A stretch of 15,713 nt of DNA. It comes from JAZDLC01 sp043802345. GTDB lineage: Bacteria > Planctomycetota > B15-G4 > JADJEK01. Location of the stretch: NCBI GenBank assembly GCA_043802345.1, contig JAZDLC010000460.1, positions 1 to 15,713 of the forward strand. Reading direction: 5' to 3'. The notes beneath the pieces were generated by a model, which saw nothing but the letters and a program-made list of their open reading frames with translations, did not search any database and was not told the DNA's origin. Shown here piece after piece: positions 6,663-15,288 of the stretch (position 1 is the first letter of the stretch; each line of letters opens with the position of its first letter). The translations under genes and the position numbers were made by a program.

Positions 6663-9011
6663 TCACTCCGGCCCGTCACAGATGGTCCGGACCGCTCGGC
6701 CCGGGCCGGCGCCGGCCTCCAGCAGCTTCCCGAGGCGACGGAAAGCGGCCAGGGTGCGCACGGTCCGACGGCGGTTCGGGTCCAGATCCCGGTCGACCCG
6801 CCAGAAGCCTTTTGGGTCAAAGGACCTCGTCAGCCGGGCCGACTTCAGGGCTGCGACCGCATGGTCGCAGTCCTTGAGCAGAAGCGCGAGGTCTTCCTCG
6901 TCCAGGCCGTACAGCCAGGCAACCACCGCATCCAGGGAAGCCTGCAAGGAACGCCTTTCCTCCGGATCGAGCGCGACCCGCCGGGCCGCCGACCCGGCCG
7001 GCAGGCCGAACTGCATTTCCAGTTCGCGCCAGGATTCTTCGAACCACGGTCCGACCAGCGCCAGCCGCGCCGCGGCCAGCACCATGGCGTCCGTCACCGC
7101 CTGCGGGATCTCGCGCGGCAGGGGCAGCTCCTGGACCACGAACCAGTTGACGTGGTTCTGGCTCATCTTGAGCCGGAGCACCCGGTCGAGGGGGTAGGAA
7201 GAGAGGATCGGAAGCAAAGCCAGATCGGTCAGGAGGTCACCGCAAGTCAGGGTCGGCAGGGTGTTGCCGCACGGGAATCCGGGCACGAGAGCGGCGATCA
7301 TCGTCCGCTCGTTGCACGCGTTCTGCACGTCCCGGAACGCCAGACGCGGAGCCAGGGATGCGGCACACCGGCGGCGCACATCCTCGATCCGCACCGCGAA
7401 GCGGCTGCGAATCCGCTTGGCCGGGAAAGGCAGGGCACGCCAGTCGGCCCGGGACCCCTTCCCGCCGACATACTCCGCCGCCGCGCAGTCGTACCGCTGG
7501 ATCATCACCCCCTGATAAAGAGGAAGGGCCACCTCCGATTCACCCCGCACGAGGCGTCCCAGCCGATCGCGAGTCCAACCCTCCCGCTCCAGCCTGAGAG
7601 GATCGACGAACAATCGGGAGTGATTGGTCAGGTCGAACTCGCGGGCGTACCGGATTTCCTGGCGCTCTCCCAGCAGCACCGAATGCTCGAAGATCCGCTC
7701 CAGCAGCAGGAACTCCCTGGAACTCCCGATCTCGAGCAAGGCCCCGGCCCCCGGGCTGAACCGCCGCACCGCCTCCCTCGGATAGACGAAGGCGCTCGGC
7801 TCGGGATCCTGCCACTCCGCCGGATCGCTGCGCATGAACGCGGCCCGGATTTCCCGGGTCTCTCCCCCCTTCTTCACCACCACCGGGCCGAACTTGTAGC
7901 TGCGATGAATCTCGAACAGGCCGTCCCGATTCGCGAACTGGAAGAGCCAGCGCCAGTCGCAGGTCGAGAGGAGATGGGCGCGCAGGTCGGCCGCTCCGAG
8001 ATCGAATCCCAACCCCGAGGGGAGGATCAGCCCCAGCCAGCCCCCCTCCCGGAGCAGGCGGAGTCCCCGCTCGAGGACGAGCTTGTAGGTATTGAGATCG
8101 CCGCGGCCCTGGTGCTCGAACCGGCCGCCTCCCCGGACCCAGGCCGAAAAGGTCCGATGCCAGAGGAGGTATCGCTCCCAGCGGGACGCGATCTCCGGCC
8201 GGCGCAGCAACTCTTCCGACCGCCGCTCCGCTTCCCGCCGCGCCAGCCGGCGGTACCCCGGGTCGAAGCGGGAGAAGAACTCCCTCGAGTTCGGCTTGAC
8301 GATCTCCCAGGGCGGATTGCCGATGACCGCGTCGAAGCTCCCTTCCCGCCCCCGGCGGAGACCGTTTCCCACCCGGATCGTCCGGCTGACCGCCTCCAGC
8401 GGAAGCCGTGCGTCCCCCCCCTCGATCCAGAGAACGAGACGGGCCACCTCCACCGCCAGGGGATCCAGATCGAAGCCGTGCAGGCAGGAGATGGCCACGG
8501 CCCCGTCCAGCCCGGCCCCCTGCTCGCGATCCATCAGCAGACGGAGCGCCACCAGCAGGAAGGCCCCGCACCCCAGAGCCGGGTCGACGATCCTGAGCTG
8601 CCCGGCGTCTGGCGCCGAGAGGAGCGGACCGACCGTGCGTCTCGCGGTGGGCCCGGCCAGCCGTTCACTGGTGTAGAAGGCCCCTGCCTGCTTCCGGTCG
8701 ATTTCGACCGGCAGCAGGACCCACCCTCGCGACGAGCGCCTCGGCTCGTGGCCGAGAAGCTGCTCGTAGAGAATTCCCAGTTCCTCCGGCGGGAATCCGG
8801 CCAGATCGCCCGGGAAGGCCTCGAGATCCGCTTCCCAGACCGGCTTCATCCCCCTGTCCCGGGCCAGACGCGCCGCGGCGGACCGCAGAACCCGGCTCAC
8901 TGCCCGCCGGTACCACCTTCTAGTTCCTGGAGCGTCATGCTGATCGTGAAGCTGCCGCTCCACTGCTTCCAGAACGGGCGCGGGGCGCGGAACGATCCCG
9001 CTAGATGCCAC
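6663..9011 (-). CDS. N6-adenine DNA methyltransferase, Eco57I/type IIG or PglX-like
   Basis: A 782-residue protein of the gamma-type N6-adenine methylase class, transferring methyl from S-adenosylmethionine to adenine in a DNA target. It shows RKQAGAFYT (106-114, the KxxGxFYT signature before the fold), motif I DPALGCGAF (143-151), an acidic second strand GFDLDPLAVEVARL (179-192) and catalytic NPPW (232-235). The region around DLNTYKLVLERGLRLLREGG resembles the Eco57I-type methylase domain, and the roughly 450-residue C-terminal part could hold target recognition. The first 100 residues look helical and show no PD-(D/E)XK nuclease that I can see, and no restriction gene lies nearby. It starts with GTG, 12 bases after the upstream stop, with GGTGGAAG close by. 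A methylase between glycan genes is unexpected. Whether it is orphan, part of a defence system or relic is open. Confidence 0.9.
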   Translation of the reverse strand: MASSGIVPRPAPVLEAVERQLHDQHDAPGTRRWYRRAVSRVLRSAAARLARDRGMKPVWEADLEAFPGDLAGFPPEELGILYEQLLGHEPRRSSRGWVLLPVEIDRKQAGAFYTSERLAGPTARRTVGPLLSAPDAGQLRIVDPALGCGAFLLVALRLLMDREQGAGLDGAVAISCLHGFDLDPLAVEVARLVLWIEGGDARLPLEAVSRTIRVGNGLRRGREGSFDAVIGNPPWEIVKPNSREFFSRFDPGYRRLARREAERRSEELLRRPEIASRWERYLLWHRTFSAWVRGGGRFEHQGRGDLNTYKLVLERGLRLLREGGWLGLILPSGLGFDLGAADLRAHLLSTCDWRWLFQFANRDGLFEIHRSYKFGPVVVKKGGETREIRAAFMRSDPAEWQDPEPSAFVYPREAVRRFSPGAGALLEIGSSREFLLLERIFEHSVLLGERQEIRYAREFDLTNHSRLFVDPLRLEREGWTRDRLGRLVRGESEVALPLYQGVMIQRYDCAAAEYVGGKGSRADWRALPFPAKRIRSRFAVRIEDVRRRCAASLAPRLAFRDVQNACNERTMIAALVPGFPCGNTLPTLTCGDLLTDLALLPILSSYPLDRVLRLKMSQNHVNWFVVQELPLPREIPQAVTDAMVLAAARLALVGPWFEESWRELEMQFGLPAGSAARRVALDPEERRSLQASLDAVVAWLYGLDEEDLALLLKDCDHAVAALKSARLTRSFDPKGFWRVDRDLDPNRRRTVRTLAAFRRLGKLLEAGAGPGRAVRTICDGPE

Positions 9012-9023
9012 CTTCCACCCCCG

Positions 9024-10826
9024 TCAAATGCGGTACCAGACGCTGATCTTGGCCGGGAACGCCTCGGGCTGGAAGATGATCGTCCTCTCGTTGTTGCGGT
9101 ACGGCACGTCGGTCCGGATCTGCAGATCCCGCAGGCCTTCCAGACACTGGTACACCACGGCGCGCACCGGCCGCTCCAGCACGAGACTGTCCTCCGCCTC
9201 GAGTTCCAGCTCACCAAAAAGGTAGCGACGGGTCAGGGCCGAACCGGTCATCACCGTGCCGTCGCGACGGGCCAGCATCGAGGAGTAGACCAGCTCGTTG
9301 TCGTTCCTGGAGAGCGAGGGAGAAATATCGAAGTGACTGGCATACCGCCCCTTCATTTCGTCCCGCAGCTTGTTGACCACGTGCCGGAGGGGATACTCCA
9401 ACGCCCTGCGGGTGTTGCCCGCCTTCCGCTCCAGATTGGCCAGGTAGAGCCGAAAGCGCAGGTCGTTGCGATTGTCCCGGTAGAACGCCATGACCCGCTG
9501 CTTGAAGGACGGCCGGTCCTTCGGCGTGGCGGCGTAGTTTCCGGGGGCCAGCGAGGTCCATTTCGGAATCTTGACCTGATCGACGAAGCCGTTCTCCCTG
9601 CGGCCGAAGTAGATCAGGCTCCCGCCACCCGCCTCTCCACCATATGAGATGTTGATCGGCTGCTTCTTCCCCCTCAGCAGGACGACATAATCGCGCCGCT
9701 CCACCCGCACCATGCCGGAATCCTCATAGGTGCGGATGCCGGTGGTCGGAGGCTCCTCCAGATCGGTCGGAATCTCCGTGCCGAGCCGGGCCAGCCAGGC
9801 CACGTAGCCGTTCCAGACATCCCGGCACTGGAAATTCTGCTCATCACCCCGGTGGGAGTGGATTCCGCCATCCTCCGGGTCGACATGCGCCTGCAGCTGA
9901 CGCCAGGCCAGCTCGGCCACGAACGGCCCTCTTGGATCCTCTCTCGGTGGCTTGGCCTCCAGCAGGGCATGAATGTCGAAGGGGTGGCTCGCCACCTCGT
10001 AGCTCGACTCCCAGTACCACTGACGCGCCTCGTTGCAGAGCTGCTTGCGCCCTTCCCGGCCGTAGAGCGCGCACAGGAATTCCTGCGCGCCGCTCATGAA
10101 CTCCCCGACCACGTCCTCGTACCCTTCGTCGAGGCACTCGTAGATGTAGGCGATGAAGCTCAAGTGCCGGGAGTGGTTGTAGACCGAGATGTCGGACAGC
10201 CCCACATGCTCGCCCTTCTTCTCGGGATCCGGGAGGTGCGGCAGCGAGCCATCAGCGTGAGCGCTTGCGACCACCGTGCGCACCGCCTCCCGGGCTCTCT
10301 CCCCGTACCTCGGTCGTGACAGCGCCCTCGAGGCCCGGGCCAGCCCGGTGGCGCCCCACAGCCGCTCGCAGGGCAGGTCCCCGTCGAGCACCGCCGCCAT
10401 CAGGAAACTGTCGCACACGTTGCCGATGGCGTCGACGAACCGCGCCCGTTCCGCCTTGGTAAACAGCTCGGGGACCCGTTCCAGCACCTCGGACAGCACG
10501 TCGCAGCAGGCGCCCGAGTCGATCAGATCGCTGGAGGCGTTGCGCCGATCCTGTCCCCCCGGAAAGAAGACCGTCTTGCCGCTCTCCGGCACCTCACGCG
10601 CCATGAGCAGCGTCCGCAGCGCCCGACGCCGGATCCTGTCCCGGTACAACTTCTCGCCCGTCGCTTCCAGCAAGGCAAGGTCGATCGAGGCGGAGTAGAC
10701 CACCCGCCCGGTGTGCTCGAGTCCGTGCCGCGGGCAGACCACGCTCCCGTCCGCCGCCTCCCGGCCCGCGAAAAAGGACGAAACCCCGCGAAGCAGCTCG
10801 ATTCTGTCTTGCTTCCTTTCGGACAT
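9024..10826 (-). CDS. unassigned 600-residue protein, possible toroid plus beta-sandwich glycan-active enzyme
   Basis: I do not recognise a family with confidence. There is no signal peptide or membrane segment, so it is probably cytoplasmic. Residues 1-345 read as helix-rich repeats (for example RVVYSASIDLALLEATGEKLY, AERARFVDAIGNVCDSFLMA, NHSRHLSFIAYIYECLDEG) of the kind seen in alpha/alpha toroids of heparinase-like lyases and glycoside hydrolases. From about 365 onward it becomes strand-rich (GMVRVERRDYVVLLRG, GGSLIYFGRRENG, TRRYLFGELELEAEDSLVL). Conserved-looking aromatic and histidine stretches are WYWESSYEVASHPFDIH and GGIHSHRGDEQNFQCRDVW. Position between a GT4 transferase and other glycan genes supports a polysaccharide role, but that is inference. 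ATG 10826 is preferred over GTG 10832 because a GAGAAG lies at a usable distance only from the former. Confidence 0.82.
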   Translation of the reverse strand: MSERKQDRIELLRGVSSFFAGREAADGSVVCPRHGLEHTGRVVYSASIDLALLEATGEKLYRDRIRRRALRTLLMAREVPESGKTVFFPGGQDRRNASSDLIDSGACCDVLSEVLERVPELFTKAERARFVDAIGNVCDSFLMAAVLDGDLPCERLWGATGLARASRALSRPRYGERAREAVRTVVASAHADGSLPHLPDPEKKGEHVGLSDISVYNHSRHLSFIAYIYECLDEGYEDVVGEFMSGAQEFLCALYGREGRKQLCNEARQWYWESSYEVASHPFDIHALLEAKPPREDPRGPFVAELAWRQLQAHVDPEDGGIHSHRGDEQNFQCRDVWNGYVAWLARLGTEIPTDLEEPPTTGIRTYEDSGMVRVERRDYVVLLRGKKQPINISYGGEAGGGSLIYFGRRENGFVDQVKIPKWTSLAPGNYAATPKDRPSFKQRVMAFYRDNRNDLRFRLYLANLERKAGNTRRALEYPLRHVVNKLRDEMKGRYASHFDISPSLSRNDNELVYSSMLARRDGTVMTGSALTRRYLFGELELEAEDSLVLERPVRAVVYQCLEGLRDLQIRTDVPYRNNERTIIFQPEAFPAKISVWYRI

Positions 10827-10849
10827 GCTCACTTCTCAATCTCTGATCA

Positions 10850-10870
10850 CCGTTCTACCAGGGAGAACGG
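10850..10870 (-). terminator. intergenic hairpin between GT4 gene and the 600-residue gene
   Basis: CCGTTCT-7 bases-AGAACGG, a perfect 7-bp inverted repeat with a 7-base loop, starting 5 bases after the GT4 stop and ending 23 bases before the next ATG. It lies in the longest internal gap (49 bases) of the six-gene run. No U-run follows. It may be a partial terminator or an mRNA-processing or stabilising hairpin that sets the ratio of upstream to downstream products. Confidence 0.4.
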
Positions 10871-10875
10871 CCGCT

Positions 10876-12051
10876 TCAACAGGCGAAAGGCTCGCATGAG
10901 CGAGTCCGGAGCAGCCGCCGGTACAGCTCGGCATGCTCCCGCACGACCCGGTCCAGACCGTGTCTCTCCAGCGCCCGCTGCCTCCCCGCGAGGCCGAGCC
11001 TCCTCGCCAGCTGGAGATCCGACAGCACCCGGCCGAGGGCGAAGGCCAGCGAACCAATGTCCCCGTCCGGCACGAGCAGACCGGTCTTGCCCGGCAGTAC
11101 CAGTTCGGGGACGCCGCCCACCGCAGTCGCCACGACCGGGACTCCGGCCGCCATCGCTTCGATGAGAGCCAGCGGCATCCCCTCCCGCCGGGAGGAGAGC
11201 GCCACCAGATCGGCCGCGGGAAGGACGGCCGGCAGATCATCACGGAAACCGTGAAACCGGACCGCGACTCCTTCGCGCAGCTTTGAAGCTCTCCGCTCCA
11301 GGTCTTTTCTCAAGGGGCCGTCACCCAGCAGATGGACCTCCACCGGGAGCACCGCCGCGGGCAGCCTGTCCAGCGCGTCGAACAGCAGGCGATGCTGCTT
11401 GATCGGCGCCAGCCGGGCGGGGACCAGGATCAGTCGCGCCCTGTCGTCCGCGCCCAGCCGCAGCCGCCCCGCCTGCCGGAGCGCCGCATCCGGCGGGCGA
11501 AACGGCGCGAGATCGATGCCGTTCTCGATCACCTCGAACAACTCGGGGCCCGCGAGCGCGTGTGTCTCCGAGAGTTCCTTCGCGTCGCTTGCCGACACCG
11601 CGACCAGACAATCCGTGGACCGGGCCAACCGCCGTTCCAGCTGCCGGAACAGGAGCGAAACAACCTTCGGGAAGTAGCTGTCGAGCACATGCCCATGGAA
11701 GGTATGAACGACAATTGGCCTTGCCTTCAACCCGAGCGCCGCCCTGCGACCGAGGGCGCCCGCCTTGGCGGCGTGGGTGTGGACGATGTGCGGCCTGAAC
11801 TCCTCGAGGATCTTCCTGAGCAACCGGAGCGCCCGCAGGTCGGACCAGCCGAGACTGCGGCGCAGCCCGGGAAGCCGCACCACCGCGGGCTCGTCCCTTG
11901 GTATCAGTTCCCCTTCCCGCTCGCCCGGGTGCCCGACGATCAACAGCGTCTCGAACCCTTCCGCCGCCAGGTGGCGAGTCAGATGCAACACCGTGCGCGT
12001 GGGTCCACCCACGTTGGAACGACCCAGAATGCGTGCGATCCGGATCGTCAT
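10876..12051 (-). CDS. GT4-family glycosyltransferase (GT-B fold)
   Basis: A 391-residue retaining glycosyltransferase, expected to add a sugar from a nucleotide donor to a growing lipid-linked glycan on the cytoplasmic face. The N-terminal Rossmann domain carries the acceptor-side glycine loop LGRSNVGGPTRTVLHLTRHL (9-28) and HTFHGHVLDSYF (116-127). The C-terminal domain has the donor-binding region LVPARLAPIKQH (209-220), LLGDGPLRKDLE and the EX7E signature with Glu290 and Glu298 (REGMPLALIE). Length fits the family. ATG 12051 is chosen because it opens family sequence and overlaps the upstream amidotransferase stop as ATGA; the frame stays open to 12438 but that is antisense shadow. Donor and acceptor cannot be assigned. 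Confidence 0.94.
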   Translation of the reverse strand: MTIRIARILGRSNVGGPTRTVLHLTRHLAAEGFETLLIVGHPGEREGELIPRDEPAVVRLPGLRRSLGWSDLRALRLLRKILEEFRPHIVHTHAAKAGALGRRAALGLKARPIVVHTFHGHVLDSYFPKVVSLLFRQLERRLARSTDCLVAVSASDAKELSETHALAGPELFEVIENGIDLAPFRPPDAALRQAGRLRLGADDRARLILVPARLAPIKQHRLLFDALDRLPAAVLPVEVHLLGDGPLRKDLERRASKLREGVAVRFHGFRDDLPAVLPAADLVALSSRREGMPLALIEAMAAGVPVVATAVGGVPELVLPGKTGLLVPDGDIGSLAFALGRVLSDLQLARRLGLAGRQRALERHGLDRVVREHAELYRRLLRTRSCEPFAC

Positions 12052-13928
12052 GTCCCGTCTCGATCCACAAACCTCCGAAACCAGTGCTCCAGGACCAACA
12101 TCGACCAGAGGTAGGCGGACCAATCCTCCTTGCCCGAGCGGTGCCTCTCGATCAACTCCCTGGCGGCTCCCTGCCGGAACAGGCGCCGCTCTTCGAGACG
12201 GGGCTGAAGCAGCGTCTGTTCCATCATCTCGAGCATCGGTCCGCGCATCCACGCGCAAAGTGGCACGCCGAAGCCGCGCTTCTCGCCACGGGCCACCTCC
12301 CGCGGCAGCTTCTCCTCCGCCAGCCGCCGGAGCAGGAGCTTCGGTCTCCTCCTTGAGAGCAGCAGCCTCTCTGGGATCGTGGCGGCCAGCTCCACCAGGC
12401 GATGATCGAGCAGCGGAGCCCGCACTTCCAGGCCGCACGACATGGCGGCGATGTCGGTCTTCACCAGCAGGTCGTCCGGGAGATACCGCGCTTGGTCGTG
12501 ATGGAGCGCCCGGCGCAGTTCCGGACCGGGTCCGGACATCCAGTGGTTCAGCGCTTCCTGTTCCGGGTTGATCGCCGCCTTCTCCAGCAGGTCAGGGTGC
12601 AGGAACCGCGCTCTCTGCGGCGCGCGGAAGAAGCTGCTCCAGTAGAGCGACGCCTCCCCGGGAGGGAGTCCCAGCCCGGAGCAGAAGCGGCGCACCGATC
12701 CGAAGGAGGTCCGGCCGGCGGTGCCGTTGGACGCCTCTTTCAGCAGCCCGCGCAGCAGCCGTGTGAGGGGGCCCGGCAGGAAGCGTTCGAGCCGGGTCGC
12801 CAGGGCCAGCGACAGGTGGCGCCGGTACCCCGCGAACAGCTCGTCCCCCCCGTCACCTGAAAGGACGACCTTCACCCGCTGTCTCGCCGCCTCGGCCAGC
12901 AACAGGGTGGGATAGGCCGAGGAGTCCCCGAAAGGCTCGTCAAAGGCGGCCGCGACCTTCCTGGCCGCCGCCTCCGGGGCGGGTTGGATGAGAATCTCCC
13001 GCAGCGGCAGGTCGAATTTCCCGGCGGTCTGCCTGGCCCTCCGGCGTTCATCGAACGCCTCCTCGGAGAAGCCCGCGCAGAACGACTCCGGCCGGGAGCC
13101 ACAGCCGGACGCCGCGGCGGCGATCAGTCCGGAGTCGATTCCGCCCGACAAGAAGAGACCGACCGGCACGTCGGCCTGGAGCTGCTCCCTGACCGACTCG
13201 GCAAGGACGCTCCAGACAGTCTCCTGCCACTCCGAGGGCGGGCGATCGTCCGGCTCGAGCCGTGGCTGTTCCCAGTAGCTCTTCAGCTCAACTCCGGTCT
13301 GATCGGCCAGCACGATCTGTCCGGGCAGGACCCGCCGCAGACCGGCGAAGGCCGAGCCGGGCGCCGGGACGTACCCAAACGTCAGAAAGCGGACCAGGGA
13401 GGCAGGGTCTGGCCGCACCGGGACGTCGAGACGGAGCGCCCGAGGCTCGGAGGCGAAACGAATCTGGCCACCGGTCTCCTCGAAGTAGAGCGGCTTCTGG
13501 CCCATCCGGTCCCGCGCCAGCAGCAGGCGCTGGCGCTCCCGGTCCACCAGCGCCAGCGCGAACATCCCCCGCAACCGGTTCGGGAAGAGATCGCCGTACT
13601 CGGTGTAGAGGCGCGGGATCAGCTCGGCGTCGCATCGGGAGCCGCAGTGGTGCCCCTTTCTTGTCAGGTCGGCGCGCAGCTCCTCGTGGTTGTAGATCTC
13701 GCCGTTCAGGACCGAGATGGCTGTCCCGCCGTCATTCTGATGCGGCTGCCGGCCCGCCGCCGACAGGTCGAGGACGGCGAGCCGCTTGCATCCGAGCGCG
13801 AACCGGCTCTCCGCGACGAGCCCCTCGTCGTCCGGCCCCCGATGGGCCAGAGAATCGAGCATCGCCTGGACCGATTCCCGGTCGACCGCCCCCTCTCCGG
13901 TCGAGAATGCGCCGGCGATTCCGCACAT
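12048..13928 (-). CDS. asparagine synthetase B-like glutamine-dependent amidotransferase
   Basis: A 626-residue two-domain enzyme. The N-terminal class II glutaminase domain begins MCGIAGAF, with Cys2 as nucleophile after removal of Met, and has NGEIYN (75-80) and Asp100 (CDAELI). The synthetase domain has the ATP pyrophosphatase loop SGGIDS (261-266), FDEPFGDSS, LSGDGGDELFAGYRRH and CGLEVRAPLLDHRLVELA. All key residues of the family are present, so it should release ammonia from glutamine and use ATP to form an amide. In free-standing metabolism the product is asparagine. Homologues inside glycan clusters are thought to amidate uronic acids or related groups, and that is my preferred role from context. 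It starts 10 bases after the epimerase stop and overlaps the GT4 start by 4 bases. Confidence 0.95.
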   Translation of the reverse strand: MCGIAGAFSTGEGAVDRESVQAMLDSLAHRGPDDEGLVAESRFALGCKRLAVLDLSAAGRQPHQNDGGTAISVLNGEIYNHEELRADLTRKGHHCGSRCDAELIPRLYTEYGDLFPNRLRGMFALALVDRERQRLLLARDRMGQKPLYFEETGGQIRFASEPRALRLDVPVRPDPASLVRFLTFGYVPAPGSAFAGLRRVLPGQIVLADQTGVELKSYWEQPRLEPDDRPPSEWQETVWSVLAESVREQLQADVPVGLFLSGGIDSGLIAAAASGCGSRPESFCAGFSEEAFDERRRARQTAGKFDLPLREILIQPAPEAAARKVAAAFDEPFGDSSAYPTLLLAEAARQRVKVVLSGDGGDELFAGYRRHLSLALATRLERFLPGPLTRLLRGLLKEASNGTAGRTSFGSVRRFCSGLGLPPGEASLYWSSFFRAPQRARFLHPDLLEKAAINPEQEALNHWMSGPGPELRRALHHDQARYLPDDLLVKTDIAAMSCGLEVRAPLLDHRLVELAATIPERLLLSRRRPKLLLRRLAEEKLPREVARGEKRGFGVPLCAWMRGPMLEMMEQTLLQPRLEERRLFRQGAARELIERHRSGKEDWSAYLWSMLVLEHWFRRFVDRDGT

Positions 13929-13938
13929 CAGCCGGACT

Positions 13939-14907
13939 TCAGACCGTTCCGGCCAGGGTCAGTGAATCCCGCAGCTCCGCGGCCAGGGCCCGGATCGAGC
14001 TGTCGATTCCTCGCCTCGGCCCAAGCTCCACCAGCGATCCAAGCCGGCTCAGGTCCGGCACCCGCCGCTGGACCTCGACACCTCCCCGGCTGGAGGGGTG
14101 CCGCACGTGCGCGATCTCCGAACGAGAGCCGACCAGCTCCACCACCCGCTCCGCGAGTTCGCGCATCGACCACTCCTCGGTGCCGCCCACGTTGAGGGCG
14201 TCGACCGGAAACGACTCCATGCGCACCAGGCCGGCCAGCAGCCGCGCGAGGTCACGGACATCCAGGAAGGTCCTGCGTTGCTGCCCACTGCCATGCACTT
14301 CGAGCGGCCGCCCCAGGAGGGCGCTCTTGCAGAAACCCGGCAGCACCGCGCCACCTTCATCCCCCTGGCGGGGACCGACCACGTTGAACGGCCTCAGGGT
14401 CAGGACGCGCGCCCCCTCCCGGGCCGCTTCCCGGGCCATGCGATCCGCCTCCAGCTTCGCCTGAGCGTAGGCGAGGCGCGGAGCAACCCCCGCGATGCGG
14501 GAGAGAACGTCCTCCTCACGAATCGGACAGGGCGGCGAGAAACCGTACACTTCGGATGACGAGACCATCAGCAGCGGCACCTGACGCTTCCGGGCGTGCT
14601 CCAGCACGCTGCTGGATCCCTCCGCGATCACCCGCCTCGCGCCTGCTGGATCCCGGGCCACACGATCCACGCCAACCGCCGCGGCCAGGTGGACCACCCG
14701 GTCCGTGCCCGCCACCAGTTTCTCGATCCGATCCGGCTCCAGCACCGAGCCCCGCACGAAGCGAATCTGCTTCGCGCAGCCACTCAGGTGAGACAGAGAT
14801 CCGGTGGAGAGATCATCGAGGACCGTGACGGAACCACCCAGTTCCACCAGCCGATCGGCCAGGTGCGATCCAATGAAGCCCGCGCCCCCTGTCAACAGAA
14901 TCCGCAC
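13939..14907 (-). CDS. NAD-dependent sugar-nucleotide epimerase/dehydratase (extended SDR)
   Basis: A 322-residue extended short-chain dehydrogenase acting on nucleotide sugars. It has the NAD-binding loop TGGAGFIGS (6-14), the acidic strand end VLDDLSTGS (29-37), HLAAAVGVD (73-81), the Ser-containing strand SSSEVYG (116-122) and the catalytic Tyr147/Lys151 pair (YAQAK), followed by LRPFNVVGPRQ. Related enzymes are UDP-glucose/glucuronate 4-epimerases, UDP-xylose synthase and dTDP-glucose dehydratase; the sequence alone does not separate these. It would supply an activated sugar for the downstream transferases. The start is GTG 14907, supported by GGAGG six bases upstream (14914-14918). It is the first gene of the six-gene run; a leader of about 345 bases precedes it if the promoter candidate is right. 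Confidence 0.95.
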   Translation of the reverse strand: MRILLTGGAGFIGSHLADRLVELGGSVTVLDDLSTGSLSHLSGCAKQIRFVRGSVLEPDRIEKLVAGTDRVVHLAAAVGVDRVARDPAGARRVIAEGSSSVLEHARKRQVPLLMVSSSEVYGFSPPCPIREEDVLSRIAGVAPRLAYAQAKLEADRMAREAAREGARVLTLRPFNVVGPRQGDEGGAVLPGFCKSALLGRPLEVHGSGQQRRTFLDVRDLARLLAGLVRMESFPVDALNVGGTEEWSMRELAERVVELVGSRSEIAHVRHPSSRGGVEVQRRVPDLSRLGSLVELGPRRGIDSSIRALAAELRDSLTLAGTV

Positions 14908-14929
14908 TTTCAGCCTCCAGCTACCCAGA

Positions 14930-14948
14930 CGTCCTGTCAGTCAGGACG
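14930..14948 (-). promoter_or_regulatory. leader hairpin upstream of the glycan operon start
   Basis: CGTCCTG-ACTGA-CAGGACG on the minus strand, a perfect 7-bp stem with a 5-base loop, ending about 11 bases before the GGAGG ribosome site of the epimerase gene. It could influence translation initiation or stabilise the leader. There is no U-run, so a terminator is unlikely. Confidence 0.4.
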
Positions 14949-15258
14949 GCCGACACCGCCATCCCTTCCTCCGATTTCCGGCAAACGAAACAGATCGTAG
15001 GGATCTGCGCCATAAGTTCTTCCCAGTTTGGCGCTCGAACAGGGCGGGAGAAGCGTCCTCCGTCCTTCCTCGGCGAGCCCTGAAGCTGTTGCACCCTGCG
15101 CCTGGTGGTGCCGGCCGAACCCGCGGCACGGACGACGGGCGGTGCTCGCTTGTGCAACACTCGCCTGAAGAGACAGATCTCGCCGGCGGGCAGATCGATT
15201 CTGAATCTGGAATACAGCGACCTGCGAGGGCAGGATCCCCCATCCTCCGAGTCTCGGG

Positions 15259-15288
15259 TGTATATGTTCTGGATGAGAGCAGGGTGAA
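15259..15288 (-). promoter_or_regulatory. candidate sigma-70-type promoter of the glycan operon
   Basis: On the minus strand, TTCACC (15288-15283, 4 of 6 to TTGACA) and TATACA (15264-15259, 4 of 6 to TATAAT) are separated by 18 bases. Transcription would start near 15252, leaving a leader of about 345 bases before GTG 14907. Hexamer matches are modest, and promoters in GC-rich genomes are hard to call by eye. Confidence 0.3.

Noticed and set aside
6057..9647. Plus-strand open frame of 1196 codons
   Set aside because: It runs antisense to three well-supported minus-strand genes. Its composition is rich in Arg, Pro and Gln with no domain. Long antisense frames are expected in GC-rich DNA.
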